This document shows positions 44,444 through 54,225 of a stretch of 64,000 bases of DNA, piece by piece (position 1 is the stretch's first letter; each line of letters opens with the position of its first letter). The position numbers and the translations under genes were made by a program. The stretch is from CAWHYG01 sp963833505 (GTDB taxonomy: Bacteria; Eisenbacteria; RBG-16-71-46; CAIMUX01): the NCBI GenBank assembly GCA_963833505.1, contig CAWHYG010000005.1, positions 434,001-498,000 of the forward strand, written 5' to 3'. Below the pieces are notes generated by a model. It ran no database searches. It was not told the origin of the DNA and saw nothing but the letters and a program-made list of their open reading frames with translations.

Positions 44444-47400
44444 TCAGTCTTCCGCTTTTTCCGCGGCGCCGGTGGAGGCGCCGCCGTTCCCGCCGTTGTA
44501 GTGCATTTCCGCCATCTGCTCGTAGAACCGCCACCGCACGTTGACGTCATCCTGAGCCAGCTTGATCAGCCTCGCGGCCTCTTCCGGCTTGCTCTTGGTG
44601 AGCATCTTGTACCGCGTCTCCTTGTAGGCGTACTCCTGAAGCGGGATCTTGGGCGCCTTCGAGTCGAGCTTGAGAGGATTCTCTCCGTGGGCCGCCCGCT
44701 CCGGATGGTACCGGAAGAGCGTCCAGTACCCGCTGTCCACCGCCAGCTTCTGGTTCTGCATGCCGGTCGTCATGTTGATGCCGTGGGCAATGCAGTGGGA
44801 GTAGGCGATGATGATCGACGGGCCGTCGTAAGCGTCCGCTTCGAGGAAGGCCTGAAGGGTCTGCGTGTCCTTGGCGCCCATGGCCACCCGGGCCACGTAG
44901 ACCGTTCCGTAGGACATCGCCATCAGCCCCAGATCCTTCTTCGCGACCAGCTTGCCGCCCGAAGCGAACTTGGCCACGGCCGCGCGCGGGGTCGACTTCG
45001 AAGCCTGTCCTCCGGTGTTGGAGTAGACCTCGGTGTCGAGCACCAGCATGTTGACGTTGCGTCCCGAGGCCAGGACGTGATCGAGGCCGCCGTAGCCGAT
45101 GTCGTAGGCCCAGCCGTCGCCGCCCACGATCCAGACGCTCCTCTTCACCAGGAAGTCCGCGATCGAATCCAGCGCTCGCGCCTCCGGGAGATCGACGCCG
45201 GCCAGCTTCTTCCGCAGGAGGTCGACCCGCTCGCGCTGGGCCAGGATTCCCGCCTCGGTCGTCTGGTCCGCTGTGATCAAACCGGCCACCAGATCGTCGC
45301 CGATGCGCGCGGCCAGCCGCTTCAGCAGCTCCTTGGCGTACTGGTTCTGCTTGTCGATGGTCAGCCGGAATCCGAAGCCGAACTCGGCGTTGTCCTCGAA
45401 AAGCGAGTTCGACCAGGCCGGCCCTCGCCCCTCGCGGTTCTGGGCCCACGGAGTGGTCGGGAGGTTGCCGCCGTAGATCGAGGAGCACCCGGTGGCATTG
45501 GCGATGACGGCCCGGTCGCCGAAGAGCTGGCTCAGGAGCTTCAGGTAGGGCGTCTCGCCGCAGCCCGCGCAGGCGCCGGAGTATTCGAAGAGTGGCACGA
45601 GGAGCTGCGAGCCCTTGATCGAATCCACCTTGACCTTCCCCCGATCCATGTCGGGCAGGTCGAGGAAGAACGCGTAGTTGTCGCGCTCGGCGGCTCGGAG
45701 CGCAGGCTGCGGCTCCATGTTGATGGCCTTATGCTTGACTTCGGTCTTGCTCTTGGCCGGGCAGATGTCGACGCAGAGCCCGCAGCCGGTGCAGTCCTCG
45801 GGCGCGACCTGGTAGGTCACGACCGTGCCGGGGTACTCCGGGCCCTTGTAGCGGGTGGACTTGAAGGTCGGCGGCTTCTTCTCGAGCAGCTTCGGATCGT
45901 AGATCTTGACCCGGATGGACGCGTGCGGGCAGACCATCGCGCACTTGGCGCACTGGATGCAGACTTCCGAATCCCACACCGGAATTTCGAGAGCGATGTT
46001 GCGCTTCTCCCACTTCGTCGTCGCGGTGGGGAAGGTGCCATCGGCCGGCATGGCGCTGACCGGCAGTGAGTCTCCCAGGCCGGCGTAGATCGGCGCCGTC
46101 ACCCTCTTGACGAACTCCGGGGCGTAGTCCGGAACGACCGGCGGGCGGGTGATGGTGCTGGTGGCCCGGGCCGGGATCTTCACCTCATGAAGCTGGGCCA
46201 GGGTCGAGTCGACCGCCTGGTAGTTCTGCCGAACGATCTCGTCGCCCTTGCCGCCGTAGGTCTTCTTGATCGCGAGCTTTATCGCGGCGATGGCCTCGTC
46301 GCGGGGCAGCACACCGGAGATGGCGAAGAAGCAGGTCTGCATGATGGTGTTGATCCGCACCCCCATGCCGGTCTCCTGCGCCACCGCGTAGGCGTCGATG
46401 CAGTAGAGCTTCATCTTCTTGGCGATGAGCTGCTCCTGCGCCTCGCGCGGGAGCTGATCCCACACCTCGTCCGGGCCGAAGGTGCTGTTGATCAGGAAGG
46501 TCGCGCCCGGAATGGCGGCCTCGAGCATGTCGTAGCGCTCCAGGAAAACCCACTGGTGGCAGGCGACGAAGCTGGCCTGGCGGATCAGGTAGGTGGAGTG
46601 GATCGGCCTCGGACCGAACCGGAGATGTGAGACGGTGACCGCTCCGGCCTTCTTCGAATCGTAGACGAAGTAGCCCTGGGCGAAGTTCGGCGTGTCCTCG
46701 CCGATGATCTTGATCGAGTTCTTGTTCGCTCCCACCGTCCCGTCCGAGCCGAGTCCGTAGAAGAGGGCGCGGACCACGTCATCCGGCTCGGTGGAGAACT
46801 TCGGATCCACCGGCAGGCTCAGGTGGGTCACGTCGTCCTCGATGCCGACCGAGAAGTGGTTCTTGGGAAGCTCCTTGGCCAGCTCGTCGAAGACCGCCTT
46901 GACCATGGCGGTGTTGAACTCCTTCGACGAGAGCCCGTAGCGTCCGCCGATCACGCGCGGCTCCGCCTTCAAAGGAAACTTTCCCGAGGCCCGGGCCTCG
47001 GCCAGCGCGGTGATCACGTCGACGTAGAGAGGTTCGCCGGCGGCTCCCGCCTCCTTGGTCCGGTCGAGAACCGCGATCCGCTTGACCGTGGCGGGAAGAG
47101 CGGCCACCAGCCGATCGCCCGCGAAAGGCCGGAAGAGCCGCACCTTGAGCACGCCGACCTTCTCGCCGCGCGCGTTCAGGTATTCCACCGCCTCGTGCGC
47201 CGCTTCAGCGCCGGAGCCCATGATCACGAGGACGCGCTCGGCGTCGGGAGCGCCGACGTAATCGAAGAGGTGATACGACCGCCCGGTGAGGCGGCCGAAC
47301 TTGTCCATGACCTCCTGCACGGCCTCTGGGCACGCGTCGTAGTAGGGATTGATCCGCTCGCGGGCCTGGAAGAAGACGTCGGGATTCTGGGCCGAGCCGC

Positions 47401-48048
47401 GCAGCACCGGGTGGTCCGGAGACAGGCCCCGCGCGCGGTGCGCCCGGATCAGATTCTCGTCCATCATGGCGAGGAGGTCGTCGTTGGTCAGCTCCTCGAT
47501 CTTCATGACTTCATGCGAGGTCCGGAAACCGTCGAAGAAGTGCAGGAAGGGCACGCGGGAAGCCAGCGAGGCCGCCTGGGAGATGACGGCGAAGTCGTGG
47601 ACTTCCTGGACAGAGTTGGAGGCGAGGAGGGCGAAGCCGGTCGAGCGGGTCGCCATCACGTCGGAGTGATCTCCGAAGATCGACAGCGCGTGGGCGGCCA
47701 CGGAACGCGCTGAGACATGGAAGACGGTCGGCGTCAGCTCTCCGGCGATCTTGAACATGTTCGGGATCATGAGGAGCAGACCCTGGGAGGCGGTGAAGGT
47801 GGTGGAGAGCGACCCCGTGGTCAAAGCCCCGTGGACCGCTCCGGAGGCGCCTCCCTCGCTTTGCATCTCGACCACGTCCGGGATGGTGCCCCAATGTTGG
47901 TCTTGCCCTCGGAAGACCACTGGTCGGCCCACTCTCCCATGTTGGAGGACGGGGTGATGGGGTAGATCGCGATCACTTCGTTGATCCGGTGCGCCACGCT
48001 GGCCGCTGCTTCGTTGCCGTCGATGGTCACCGTTCTGCGCTGAGACAT
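44444..48048 (-). CDS. nifJ: Pyruvate:ferredoxin oxidoreductase, frameshifted near 47893
   Basis: About 1201 residues after restoring the frame. It decarboxylates pyruvate with CoA to acetyl-CoA, CO2 and reduced ferredoxin. The ATG at 48048 follows AGGAGG and gives TIDGNEAAASVAHRINEVIA and YPITPSSNMGEWAD. One base is missing at 47893/47894; restoring it joins KTNI to WGTIPDVVEMQSEGGASGAV. Two ferredoxin motifs (CIQCAKCAMVCPH, CTGCGLCVDICPAK) and the TPP domain (GDGWAYDIGYGGLDH, VYSNTGGQASKSTP) are intact. The C-terminus is disordered. A second, overlapping frame encodes the N-terminal 50 residues. Confidence 0.93.
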
Positions 48049-48186
48049 TCTCTGCCTCCTGGAAAGAAATCCTGGGCGGGTCGGCCCCCGCGGCCACCAC
48101 ATCCGGCCGCGTGAACGCGGCACTTCATCCGTTGCCGACCTTGAAGCCTAACTCCGCCCTGACATCAGTTCAAGGCGCCAATCCCG

Positions 48187-48211
48187 ACATGTACATTCAA
48201 AATGTTGATGT
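48187..48211. promoter_or_regulatory. 25-bp imperfect dyad between nifJ and polyferredoxin gene
   Basis: ACATGTACATTC-A-AAATGTTGATGT pairs at 9 of 12 arm positions, with ACATT/AATGT at the centre. It lies in the shared divergent upstream region, in an AT-rich patch. It does not match FNR or Rex consensus. A redox-responsive operator is a guess. Confidence 0.45.
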
Positions 48212-48212
48212 T

Positions 48213-48238
48213 CTAGAGTGGACTTATGCCTAGAGTGG
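48213..48238. repeat. CTAGAGTGG direct repeat pair
   Basis: CTAGAGTGG occurs at 48213-48221 and 48230-48238, 17 bases apart start to start, immediately beside the dyad. They are possible regulator half-sites. Confidence 0.45.
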
Positions 48239-48484
48239 CAAGACGGGACGGCGAGGGATCGCATGATTGAACAACCGGATGGTCCCGCGTGAATCGTTCC
48301 GAGCTCTACATGGAGACAGAGCCGCGGACCGGATCTCATTCCTCTCCGTGGATGCGGACTCCATGAATCTGAATTTTGGGGTGGATCCCCGGCGAGTCGA
48401 CATCTTGCTCTTCGTACAAGAAAGCACAGCGCTCCGTTCCCGAAAAACCGGGACGCGTGGGCGCCCGACTGGAGAGTCCGGACC

Positions 48485-49567
48485 ATGAGCGCTGGCAGGA
48501 CAACGGACGATCTGCTCTTCGGGCCGGCGCTCCGCCGGCGACGCAGTCGCATCGAGAACCTGCGAGCGGCGGTGCAAGCCATCTCCGCGCTGGTCGTCGT
48601 CTGGATCGGGTTTCAGTTCGTCTTCTGGGTCGCCGCCCTTGAGCGCGGGCAGATCGCCGGAACGCGGCCTCCGGGAGTCGAAGGCTTCCTGCCGATCTCG
48701 GCGTTGATCAGCCTCCGCTACCTCTTTGTCACGGGGCACGCCAGCCGGGTGCATCCCGCCGGGTTGGTGCTCCTGGGGTTGGTCGTGGCGAACGGACTCC
48801 TTCTCAAACGGTCATTTTGCTCCTGGATCTGTCCCGTCGGCACGATCACGGAGACGCTCGGTTCGGCCAGCCGATTCACCTTCCGGCGCCGGGTGCGGCT
48901 GCCGCGCGTCGTCGACCTGCCGCTCCGATCCCTCAAGTACGTTCTGCTCCTCTTCTTTGTCTACGTCATCTTTGTGAAAATGGCGCCGCAGGACGTCGGA
49001 CTCTTTCTCAACTCGCCGTACAACAAGGTGGCCGACGTCAAGATGCTCCGGTTCTTCATGCGCCCGTCGGCGCTGACTGTGGAAGTTCTTCTCGGGCTGG
49101 TTCTCTCGTCTTTCCTGGTGCCATACTTCTGGTGCCGCTATCTGTGCCCCTACGGCGCGCTCCTGGGCGCGGTCTCGCTCTTGTCGCCGGTGCGGATCCG
49201 GCGGCACGCGGATGCCTGCATCGACTGTGGTCTCTGCACCCGGGCGTGCCCCTCGCATCTGCAGGTGGACCGGTCCCGTCGCATCAAATCCGACGAGTGC
49301 TTCGGCTGCCTTTCCTGCGTGGCCGCCTGTCCCGTGCCGGCTGCGCTCCGCCTGGAAACTCCCGGACGCGGGCGGCAGGTGCGTCCGGCGATCTTCGCCG
49401 TTCTCGTCTTTGCGCTCTTCTTCGGCGGCATCGAGGTTGCCCGGCTGGCCCGTTTCTGGAGGAGCGGGATCAGCGACCAGGAGTATCTGCACCGGGTCCA
49501 GGAGATCGACAGTCCCAAGTACTCCCATTTCGAAGGGCAGGTGCCGGATTACGGGGCGGGGGACTAG
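48485..49567 (+). CDS. Membrane polyferredoxin (NapH/CcoG-like 4Fe-4S protein)
   Basis: 360 residues. Five or six membrane helices surround two CxxxCP motifs (CSWICPVG and CRYLCPYG). They are followed by two 4Fe-4S ferredoxin motifs (CIDCGLCTRACPSH and CFGCLSCVAACPVP) and a final helix. Proteins of this NapH/RdxA/CcoG type pass electrons at the membrane. Being divergent from nifJ, it may accept electrons from reduced ferredoxin, which is inference. The ATG is at 48485. Confidence 0.85.
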   Translation: MSAGRTTDDLLFGPALRRRRSRIENLRAAVQAISALVVVWIGFQFVFWVAALERGQIAGTRPPGVEGFLPISALISLRYLFVTGHASRVHPAGLVLLGLVVANGLLLKRSFCSWICPVGTITETLGSASRFTFRRRVRLPRVVDLPLRSLKYVLLLFFVYVIFVKMAPQDVGLFLNSPYNKVADVKMLRFFMRPSALTVEVLLGLVLSSFLVPYFWCRYLCPYGALLGAVSLLSPVRIRRHADACIDCGLCTRACPSHLQVDRSRRIKSDECFGCLSCVAACPVPAALRLETPGRGRQVRPAIFAVLVFALFFGGIEVARLARFWRSGISDQEYLHRVQEIDSPKYSHFEGQVPDYGAGD

Positions 49568-49698
49568 CCTAGCGCCCCGATGCCTGACTGCCGTCGCTCG
49601 ATGTTTCTGGGCCCCTTTTCCTGCTTGCCACCACCCGCAGGCAGCGCGATTCTACCACGCCATAAACTGGACTATCACGCGCGGCAGGAAGCCCAGAA

Positions 49699-50329
49699 AT
49701 GATCCCCGCAAGCCGTCCTCAGAGACCCGGAAGGGACCTCCGGGAGACCAGCCCGAGAGCCATCGAGCTGGCTCGAGGAACCGCACCGGCCACCGGCCAG
49801 GCGCTCGACCTCTCGGCCGCAGTTTCAGAGGAGGAGTTCTGGCTTGCCGGTCAGAAGAGCGCGCGGACGCGGAAGGCCTACCGGGACGACGTCCATCACT
49901 TCATCCGAACTGTTGGTCTCAGGTCGGGCGATGACCTTCGGAACGTGGACCGCGGGACGGTTCTCCCGTGGCTTCGCGCCCTAGCTAGAGCTAGAGACCG
50001 AGGCGCCAAGCCCTCCACCATCCGCCAAAGGTCTGCGGCAGTCTCCAGCCTCTAGGCCGAACCAGAAGGCCCAGGATGACCGTCGATTCCTCGACCCCGA
50101 CGGCACTGACCGGACACCTCGGAAGTACGCGAAAAAGGCTCCGGGAGTGCCCGGGGAATATTCCGCCCATTGCATGAGGGCCACATTCATCACCACTGCG
50201 CTGGAGAACGGCGCGTATATTGAAGACGTGCAGGAGGATGTCGGCCACGCCGACCGTTCGACGACGACGCCCTACGACCGACGCGGCCGCGATCCGGACA
50301 AGGCCGCATCCTTCTTCGCGAACTACTAG
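49699..50329 (+). pseudogene. Tyrosine recombinase (XerC/D-like) with internal deletion
   Basis: The N-terminal SAM-like DNA-binding domain is intact (EEEFWLAGQKSARTRKAYRD, LPWLRALARARDRGAKPSTI, RQRSAAVSSL) but stops at TAG 50053. The catalytic C-terminus resumes in another frame: YSAHCMRATFITTALENGAY, then VGHADRSTTTPYDRRG and FFANY, giving the His-x-x-Arg, GH and Tyr residues. The stretch with the first catalytic Arg, about 90 residues, is missing. The enzyme is therefore dead. It marks the edge of an acquired island whose cargo is the restriction-modification pair downstream. Confidence 0.85.
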
Positions 50330-50337
50330 GAGCGACC

Positions 50338-50652
50338 ATGGGAAACGCCCGGAGGAGCGAGAAACACGACCATGCGAGGGCCGCCCTGTCCCCCGAGCTT
50401 CGGACAGCCTTCGATGCCCTTGTGGCAGACTACCGGTTTCTTGGCATGACGCACTGCGACCGGCCGTTCGTCTCCCGCGTCATCCTGGCCGGCCTCGTCA
50501 GGCAGGGTTGGCGGTGCACCGAAAACGCGAACACCATAGAGACCAACAGCCGCGGCGCCCGATTGCAATGCGTGGAACTTACCGGCAAGATTGAATGCGA
50601 GGAGCAAGCCCCATGTGCAGCACGCCCAACACAGAGCCCCTTCTCGGCGTAG
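50338..50652 (+). CDS. Small unknown protein of the restriction-modification island
   Basis: 104 residues, no recognised family. It starts at ATG 50338 with GGAG upstream, 8 bases after the recombinase remnant, and overlaps the methyltransferase start by about 40 bases. The N-terminal half looks helical (LSPELRTAFDALVADYRFLG); three cysteines occur near the end. Controller (C) proteins often precede methyltransferases, but no HTH is evident, so I do not assign that role. Confidence 0.5.
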   Translation: MGNARRSEKHDHARAALSPELRTAFDALVADYRFLGMTHCDRPFVSRVILAGLVRQGWRCTENANTIETNSRGARLQCVELTGKIECEEQAPCAARPTQSPFSA

Positions 50653-52184
50653 CCAACGCGCTGCAAAAGCAGCGCCAGGCCGTCGCCGTGCGCGGCCACA
50701 GCAAGCGCCACGGCCAGTTCTTCACGCCCCCAGCCATCGCGCAGTTCATGGCCAGCCTCCTCTCGACTCCCCCAGAGCGTTACCGCGTCTTGGACCCCGG
50801 TGCGGGCTCCGGGATCCTCTCGGCCGCAATCTGCGACCGGCTCCAGCGCCTATCCTCCCCACGGGTAATCCACTTTGACCTCTTCGAGACAGACCGGCCC
50901 GTTTTGCCGGTCCTTCACGAATGCATGAACCGATGCCGCGACGGACTTCGGGCGGCCGGGCACAAGATGACCTTCGAAGTCCGCGATGAAGACTTCGTCC
51001 TTGCTCACGCCCCCCAGGTTTCTCTTTTTGGGCCAAAGCCCCAAGTGGAGCCCTACGACGCGGTCATTATGAATCCGCCCTACTTCAAGATTTCCGGAGG
51101 CTCCGACCACGCCCGCGCCATGGCGAACGTCGTCTACGGGCAACCGAACATCTACGCGCTCTTCATGGCCCTTGGCGCGGACCTGCTACGCCTGCATGGG
51201 GAGATGGTGGCGATTACCCCAAGAAGTTTTTGCAACGGCCCCTACTTCCGCGACTTCCGCAGGTGGTTCTTTGGCCGTATGTCTCTCGAACACGTCCACC
51301 TCTTCGAGTCCCGCACTGACACCTTTCGCGAAGCCAACGTGCTTCAAGAGAGCGTCATCACGTCGACCCGGAAGCAGCCGCAGGGCCCCACCGTCACGGT
51401 TTCGACGAGCTTCGGACAAGACGTTCACCCGCGAATTCCCCACCGGGAACTGCCCGCGCCCGTCGTCCTCGACGACGTGGCCGGAGAGTTGTACGTGCGA
51501 ATCCCGGAAGACCCCGAAGACTCAAAGGTACTGGCCCTTGTCGAGAGCTGGCCTCACCGGTTCAACGATCTCGGCTTGCGCGTATCGACTGGGCCGGTTG
51601 TGGCCTTTCGGGCTCGACCGTTTCTGCTTGCCGCCTTGGATGGCCCCAGGACGGTTCCTCTTCTCTCCGTCCACAATGTCAGACCGTTCGAGACCATCTG
51701 GCCACTGGAGAAGGGCAGGAAGCCCACAGCCTTCACGATCGCGCGAGAGTCCCACCCCCTCCTTCTTCCCTCCAAGAACTACGTGCTCCTTCGCCGCTTC
51801 ACTGCCAAGGAGGAGCGCCGACGCCTGGTGGCTAGTTGCTACCTAAGGAAGAACGCTGTTCGGCCCTTCGTCGCCCTTGAGAACCACCTCAACTACGTCT
51901 ACCACGCCGAACGCGAGCTGACCGAGGCCGAGGCCTTTGGCCTCATGGCCCTCTTCAACTCCGCTCTTCTCGACCGGTACTTCCGCTCAATCAGCGGTAA
52001 CACCCAGGTGAACGCCACCGAGCTTCGTTCCATGCCCCTTCCGGGCCTGGCCACGATCGCCCGAATCGGCACCAGGCTCCGGGGCCTCAAGTCACCTTGC
52101 CGGGAAGACATCGAGGCCGTCACTCTTGACGAACTCGGCATAGCGGCTGGTATTCGACGGTACCTAACGGAGCACATTCATTGA
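50613..52184 (+). CDS. N6-adenine DNA methyltransferase of a BsuBI/PstI-type system
   Basis: About 523 residues. HGQFFTPPAIAQFM and VLDPGAGSGILS (SAM motif I, near 59-70) and NPPY (154-157, catalytic motif IV) show a gamma-class N6-adenine methyltransferase. A target-recognition half follows (FRDFRRWF, LENHLNYVYH, LFNSALLDRYFRSISGN). The partner endonuclease indicates recognition of CTGCAG or close to it, by family inference. I prefer ATG 50613 (GGAG 9 bases upstream) over ATG 50595. The stop overlaps the endonuclease start by TTGA. Confidence 0.88.
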   Translation: MCSTPNTEPLLGVANALQKQRQAVAVRGHSKRHGQFFTPPAIAQFMASLLSTPPERYRVLDPGAGSGILSAAICDRLQRLSSPRVIHFDLFETDRPVLPVLHECMNRCRDGLRAAGHKMTFEVRDEDFVLAHAPQVSLFGPKPQVEPYDAVIMNPPYFKISGGSDHARAMANVVYGQPNIYALFMALGADLLRLHGEMVAITPRSFCNGPYFRDFRRWFFGRMSLEHVHLFESRTDTFREANVLQESVITSTRKQPQGPTVTVSTSFGQDVHPRIPHRELPAPVVLDDVAGELYVRIPEDPEDSKVLALVESWPHRFNDLGLRVSTGPVVAFRARPFLLAALDGPRTVPLLSVHNVRPFETIWPLEKGRKPTAFTIARESHPLLLPSKNYVLLRRFTAKEERRRLVASCYLRKNAVRPFVALENHLNYVYHAERELTEAEAFGLMALFNSALLDRYFRSISGNTQVNATELRSMPLPGLATIARIGTRLRGLKSPCREDIEAVTLDELGIAAGIRRYLTEHIH

Positions 52185-53128
52185 GCAAGATTACTGAGGC
52201 TACAGAGATTCTCGCGTCTTTGGGCTTGCCCCGCGCCCAACAGAATGAACGCTCAGCGCTCACCCTCCTTGCTCTCGCCAACGTGCTCCCCAAGACCCCT
52301 TGGGAGAACGCCAGCAGCCAGCTTCTTCGCACGGTCGATGCCATGGCCTTCATGCGGAAGCACTACGACAAGGACTACGCCGCGAACTCCCGCGAGACCA
52401 TCCGGCGCCAGACTCTCCACCAGTTCGAGCAGGCCAGGATTGTTGACCGAAACCCCGACGACCCAAGCCGCCCCACAAACAGCGGCAAGAACGCCTACGC
52501 CCTTACCGACGACGCCCTCGCAGTTCTTCGTACCTACGGCACAGCACGCTTCAAGCGAGCTGTTGCGGGATTCATCGACAAGTTTGGCTCCCTGGCCGCG
52601 GCCTACGACGACAGCCGAGAGTCGCTCCGTGTTCCGCTCAAGATTCCCGGAGGAGGCACGGTCTACCTCTCCCCGGGAAAGCACAACGAGCTCCAAGTGG
52701 CCGTCATCCAGGAATTCGGCCCGCGGTTCGCGCCCGGCGCCGAGCTCATCTACGTGGGCGACACCGCCCAGAAGCAGGTGATTCGCGACGCGGAGGGACT
52801 CCAGGCGCTTGGAGTCCCCATCACCGAGCACGACAAACTTCCCGACATCATCCTCTACTGGCGCCAACGAAATTGGCTCTATCTGATCGAGGCAGTCACG
52901 TCACACGGACCCGTTTCGCCGAAGCGCCATCGCGAGCTGGAGAAGCTCTTGGCCAAGTGCGCCGCCGACCGCATCTACGTGACGGCGTTTCTGGACACGA
53001 CCTGCTTCCGCAAGTATGCGGGCGACATCGCTTGGGGAACCGAAGTCTGGATAGCCGAGAAGCCGGATCACATGATTCACTTCAACGGCCCGAAGTTTCT
53101 TGGACCCTACAAGCCCCGGAGGGGCTAG
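52181..53128 (+). CDS. BsuBI/PstI-family restriction endonuclease
   Basis: 315 residues. It has an N-terminal helical/wHTH domain (to about 150) and a C-terminal nuclease with the family hallmarks SPGKHNELQVAVIQEF, PGAELIYVGDT, ITEHDKLPDIILY, LYLIEAVTSHGPVSPKR, YVTAFLDTTCFRKYAGDIAW and GTEVWIAEKPDHMIHFNG. It should cleave unmethylated CTGCAG-type sites. Start is TTG at 52181, overlapping the methyltransferase stop, with CGGAG upstream. A weak start codon is sensible for a toxic enzyme. Both genes look intact. Confidence 0.9.
   Translation: MSKITEATEILASLGLPRAQQNERSALTLLALANVLPKTPWENASSQLLRTVDAMAFMRKHYDKDYAANSRETIRRQTLHQFEQARIVDRNPDDPSRPTNSGKNAYALTDDALAVLRTYGTARFKRAVAGFIDKFGSLAAAYDDSRESLRVPLKIPGGGTVYLSPGKHNELQVAVIQEFGPRFAPGAELIYVGDTAQKQVIRDAEGLQALGVPITEHDKLPDIILYWRQRNWLYLIEAVTSHGPVSPKRHRELEKLLAKCAADRIYVTAFLDTTCFRKYAGDIAWGTEVWIAEKPDHMIHFNGPKFLGPYKPRRG
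53112..53126 (+). terminator. Small hairpin overlapping the endonuclease stop
   Basis: AGCCCC-GGA-GGGGCT, 6-bp stem, no U tract. Weak terminator candidate at the island edge. Confidence 0.3.
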
Positions 53129-53467
53129 CCCCCGACTCCGTTTGCTGAGGCGGGCCCCCTCTCATTGCGGTCCTCGATGTTTACCCACGCTGAACCACCG
53201 GGGTCCGCACCTCGTGCGCGCAGCGCTCCGGACTCCTCCGGTCGCCGCGGAAACGCGACGGGTCGGTTCCTTCTGAAGCAGGTTGCGGGGCATCCAGACG
53301 AGACTGATCACGTCATTCTCGTGAACCGACCGCCGCGACAGTTGTCGACGGTGGGTGCGGCGCGGTACCCTTTCTTGCTCGATCGCGTCAACACCCACGT
53401 TGGCCTGCACCGTCCGTGAACGCCCGCCGCCGCGGCAGGGAGTTCGTGAACAACGCGGGCGAGGGAG
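53129..53467. other. Intergenic region between the island and sdhCAB
   Basis: 339 bases. I see no gene, repeat or attachment-site core. Short frames here are not convincing. Confidence 0.4.
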
Positions 53468-54214
53468 ATGCCGGCACATCGCACCATGGCGGAAAAAGCT
53501 CACGAAGAACAATCGACCCCGGCCGCGAACCCGACGGTGAACGAACCCGGATCCGGGAACGTCGTCGTCCTTCTGCCCCGATCCTCGGTCGGCCGGAAGG
53601 CGCTCATGGCGGTGACCGGCGCGATCCTGCTTTTCTACGTCATCGTGCACTTGATCGGGAACCTCCAGCTCTATATGGGATCCGCCGTGATCAACAGCTA
53701 TGCGGCCTTCCTGCACAGCCGGCCGGGATTCCTCTGGGCGCTCCGGTGCGTTTTCCTGGCGGCCGTTCTCCTCCACATCTACACCGGCGTGCAGCTCTGG
53801 CTGCTCGATCGCCGGGCCAGACCGGTCCCTTACGCGCACATGAAGCACGTGCAGGCGGGCGTCTCGTCCCTGACCGTTCTTTGGAGCGGCCTCCTGGTCT
53901 TGACCTTCGTAGCCTATCACCTCCTCCATCTCACCATGGGAAGGGTCGATGCGGGCGATTTCGTCCATGGGGACGTCTTTCACAACATCGTCGCCGGCTT
54001 CCATCATCCCCTGATCGCCGGGATCTACATCGCCAGCCAGATCGCGCTGTTCTTCCACCTGAACCACGGCATCCCGAGCATGGTCCTGACCCTGGGATTC
54101 AACGATCCCGGACAGGCCGCCACGCTCCGCCGGATCTCCCGGGCCCTGGCCTGGATCATCGCCATCGGGAACATCTCGTTCCCGATCGCGGTGCTGGCCG
54201 GGTGGGTGCGGTAG
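53468..54214 (+). CDS. sdhC: Succinate dehydrogenase/fumarate reductase cytochrome b subunit
   Basis: 248 residues, B-type (b558) membrane anchor with five helices binding two hemes. KALMAVTGAILLFYVIVHLIGNLQLY, VFLAAVLLHIYTGVQLW, LVLTFVAYHLLHLTMG, HNIVAGFHHPLIAGIYIASQ and ALAWIIAIGNISFP are the segments. Conserved histidines in them are heme ligands. It links quinone to the SdhAB heads. A polar N-terminus of about 40 residues is odd. ATG at 53468 or 53486. It is first in the sdhC-sdhA-sdhB operon. Confidence 0.92.
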   Translation: MPAHRTMAEKAHEEQSTPAANPTVNEPGSGNVVVLLPRSSVGRKALMAVTGAILLFYVIVHLIGNLQLYMGSAVINSYAAFLHSRPGFLWALRCVFLAAVLLHIYTGVQLWLLDRRARPVPYAHMKHVQAGVSSLTVLWSGLLVLTFVAYHLLHLTMGRVDAGDFVHGDVFHNIVAGFHHPLIAGIYIASQIALFFHLNHGIPSMVLTLGFNDPGQAATLRRISRALAWIIAIGNISFPIAVLAGWVR

Positions 54215-54225
54215 GCGGGCGCGCC

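Noticed and set aside
53416..54225. Open frame continuous with sdhA that would extend it by 270 codons upstream
   Set aside because: It runs out of frame across sdhC, whose own frame encodes a full cytochrome b subunit.
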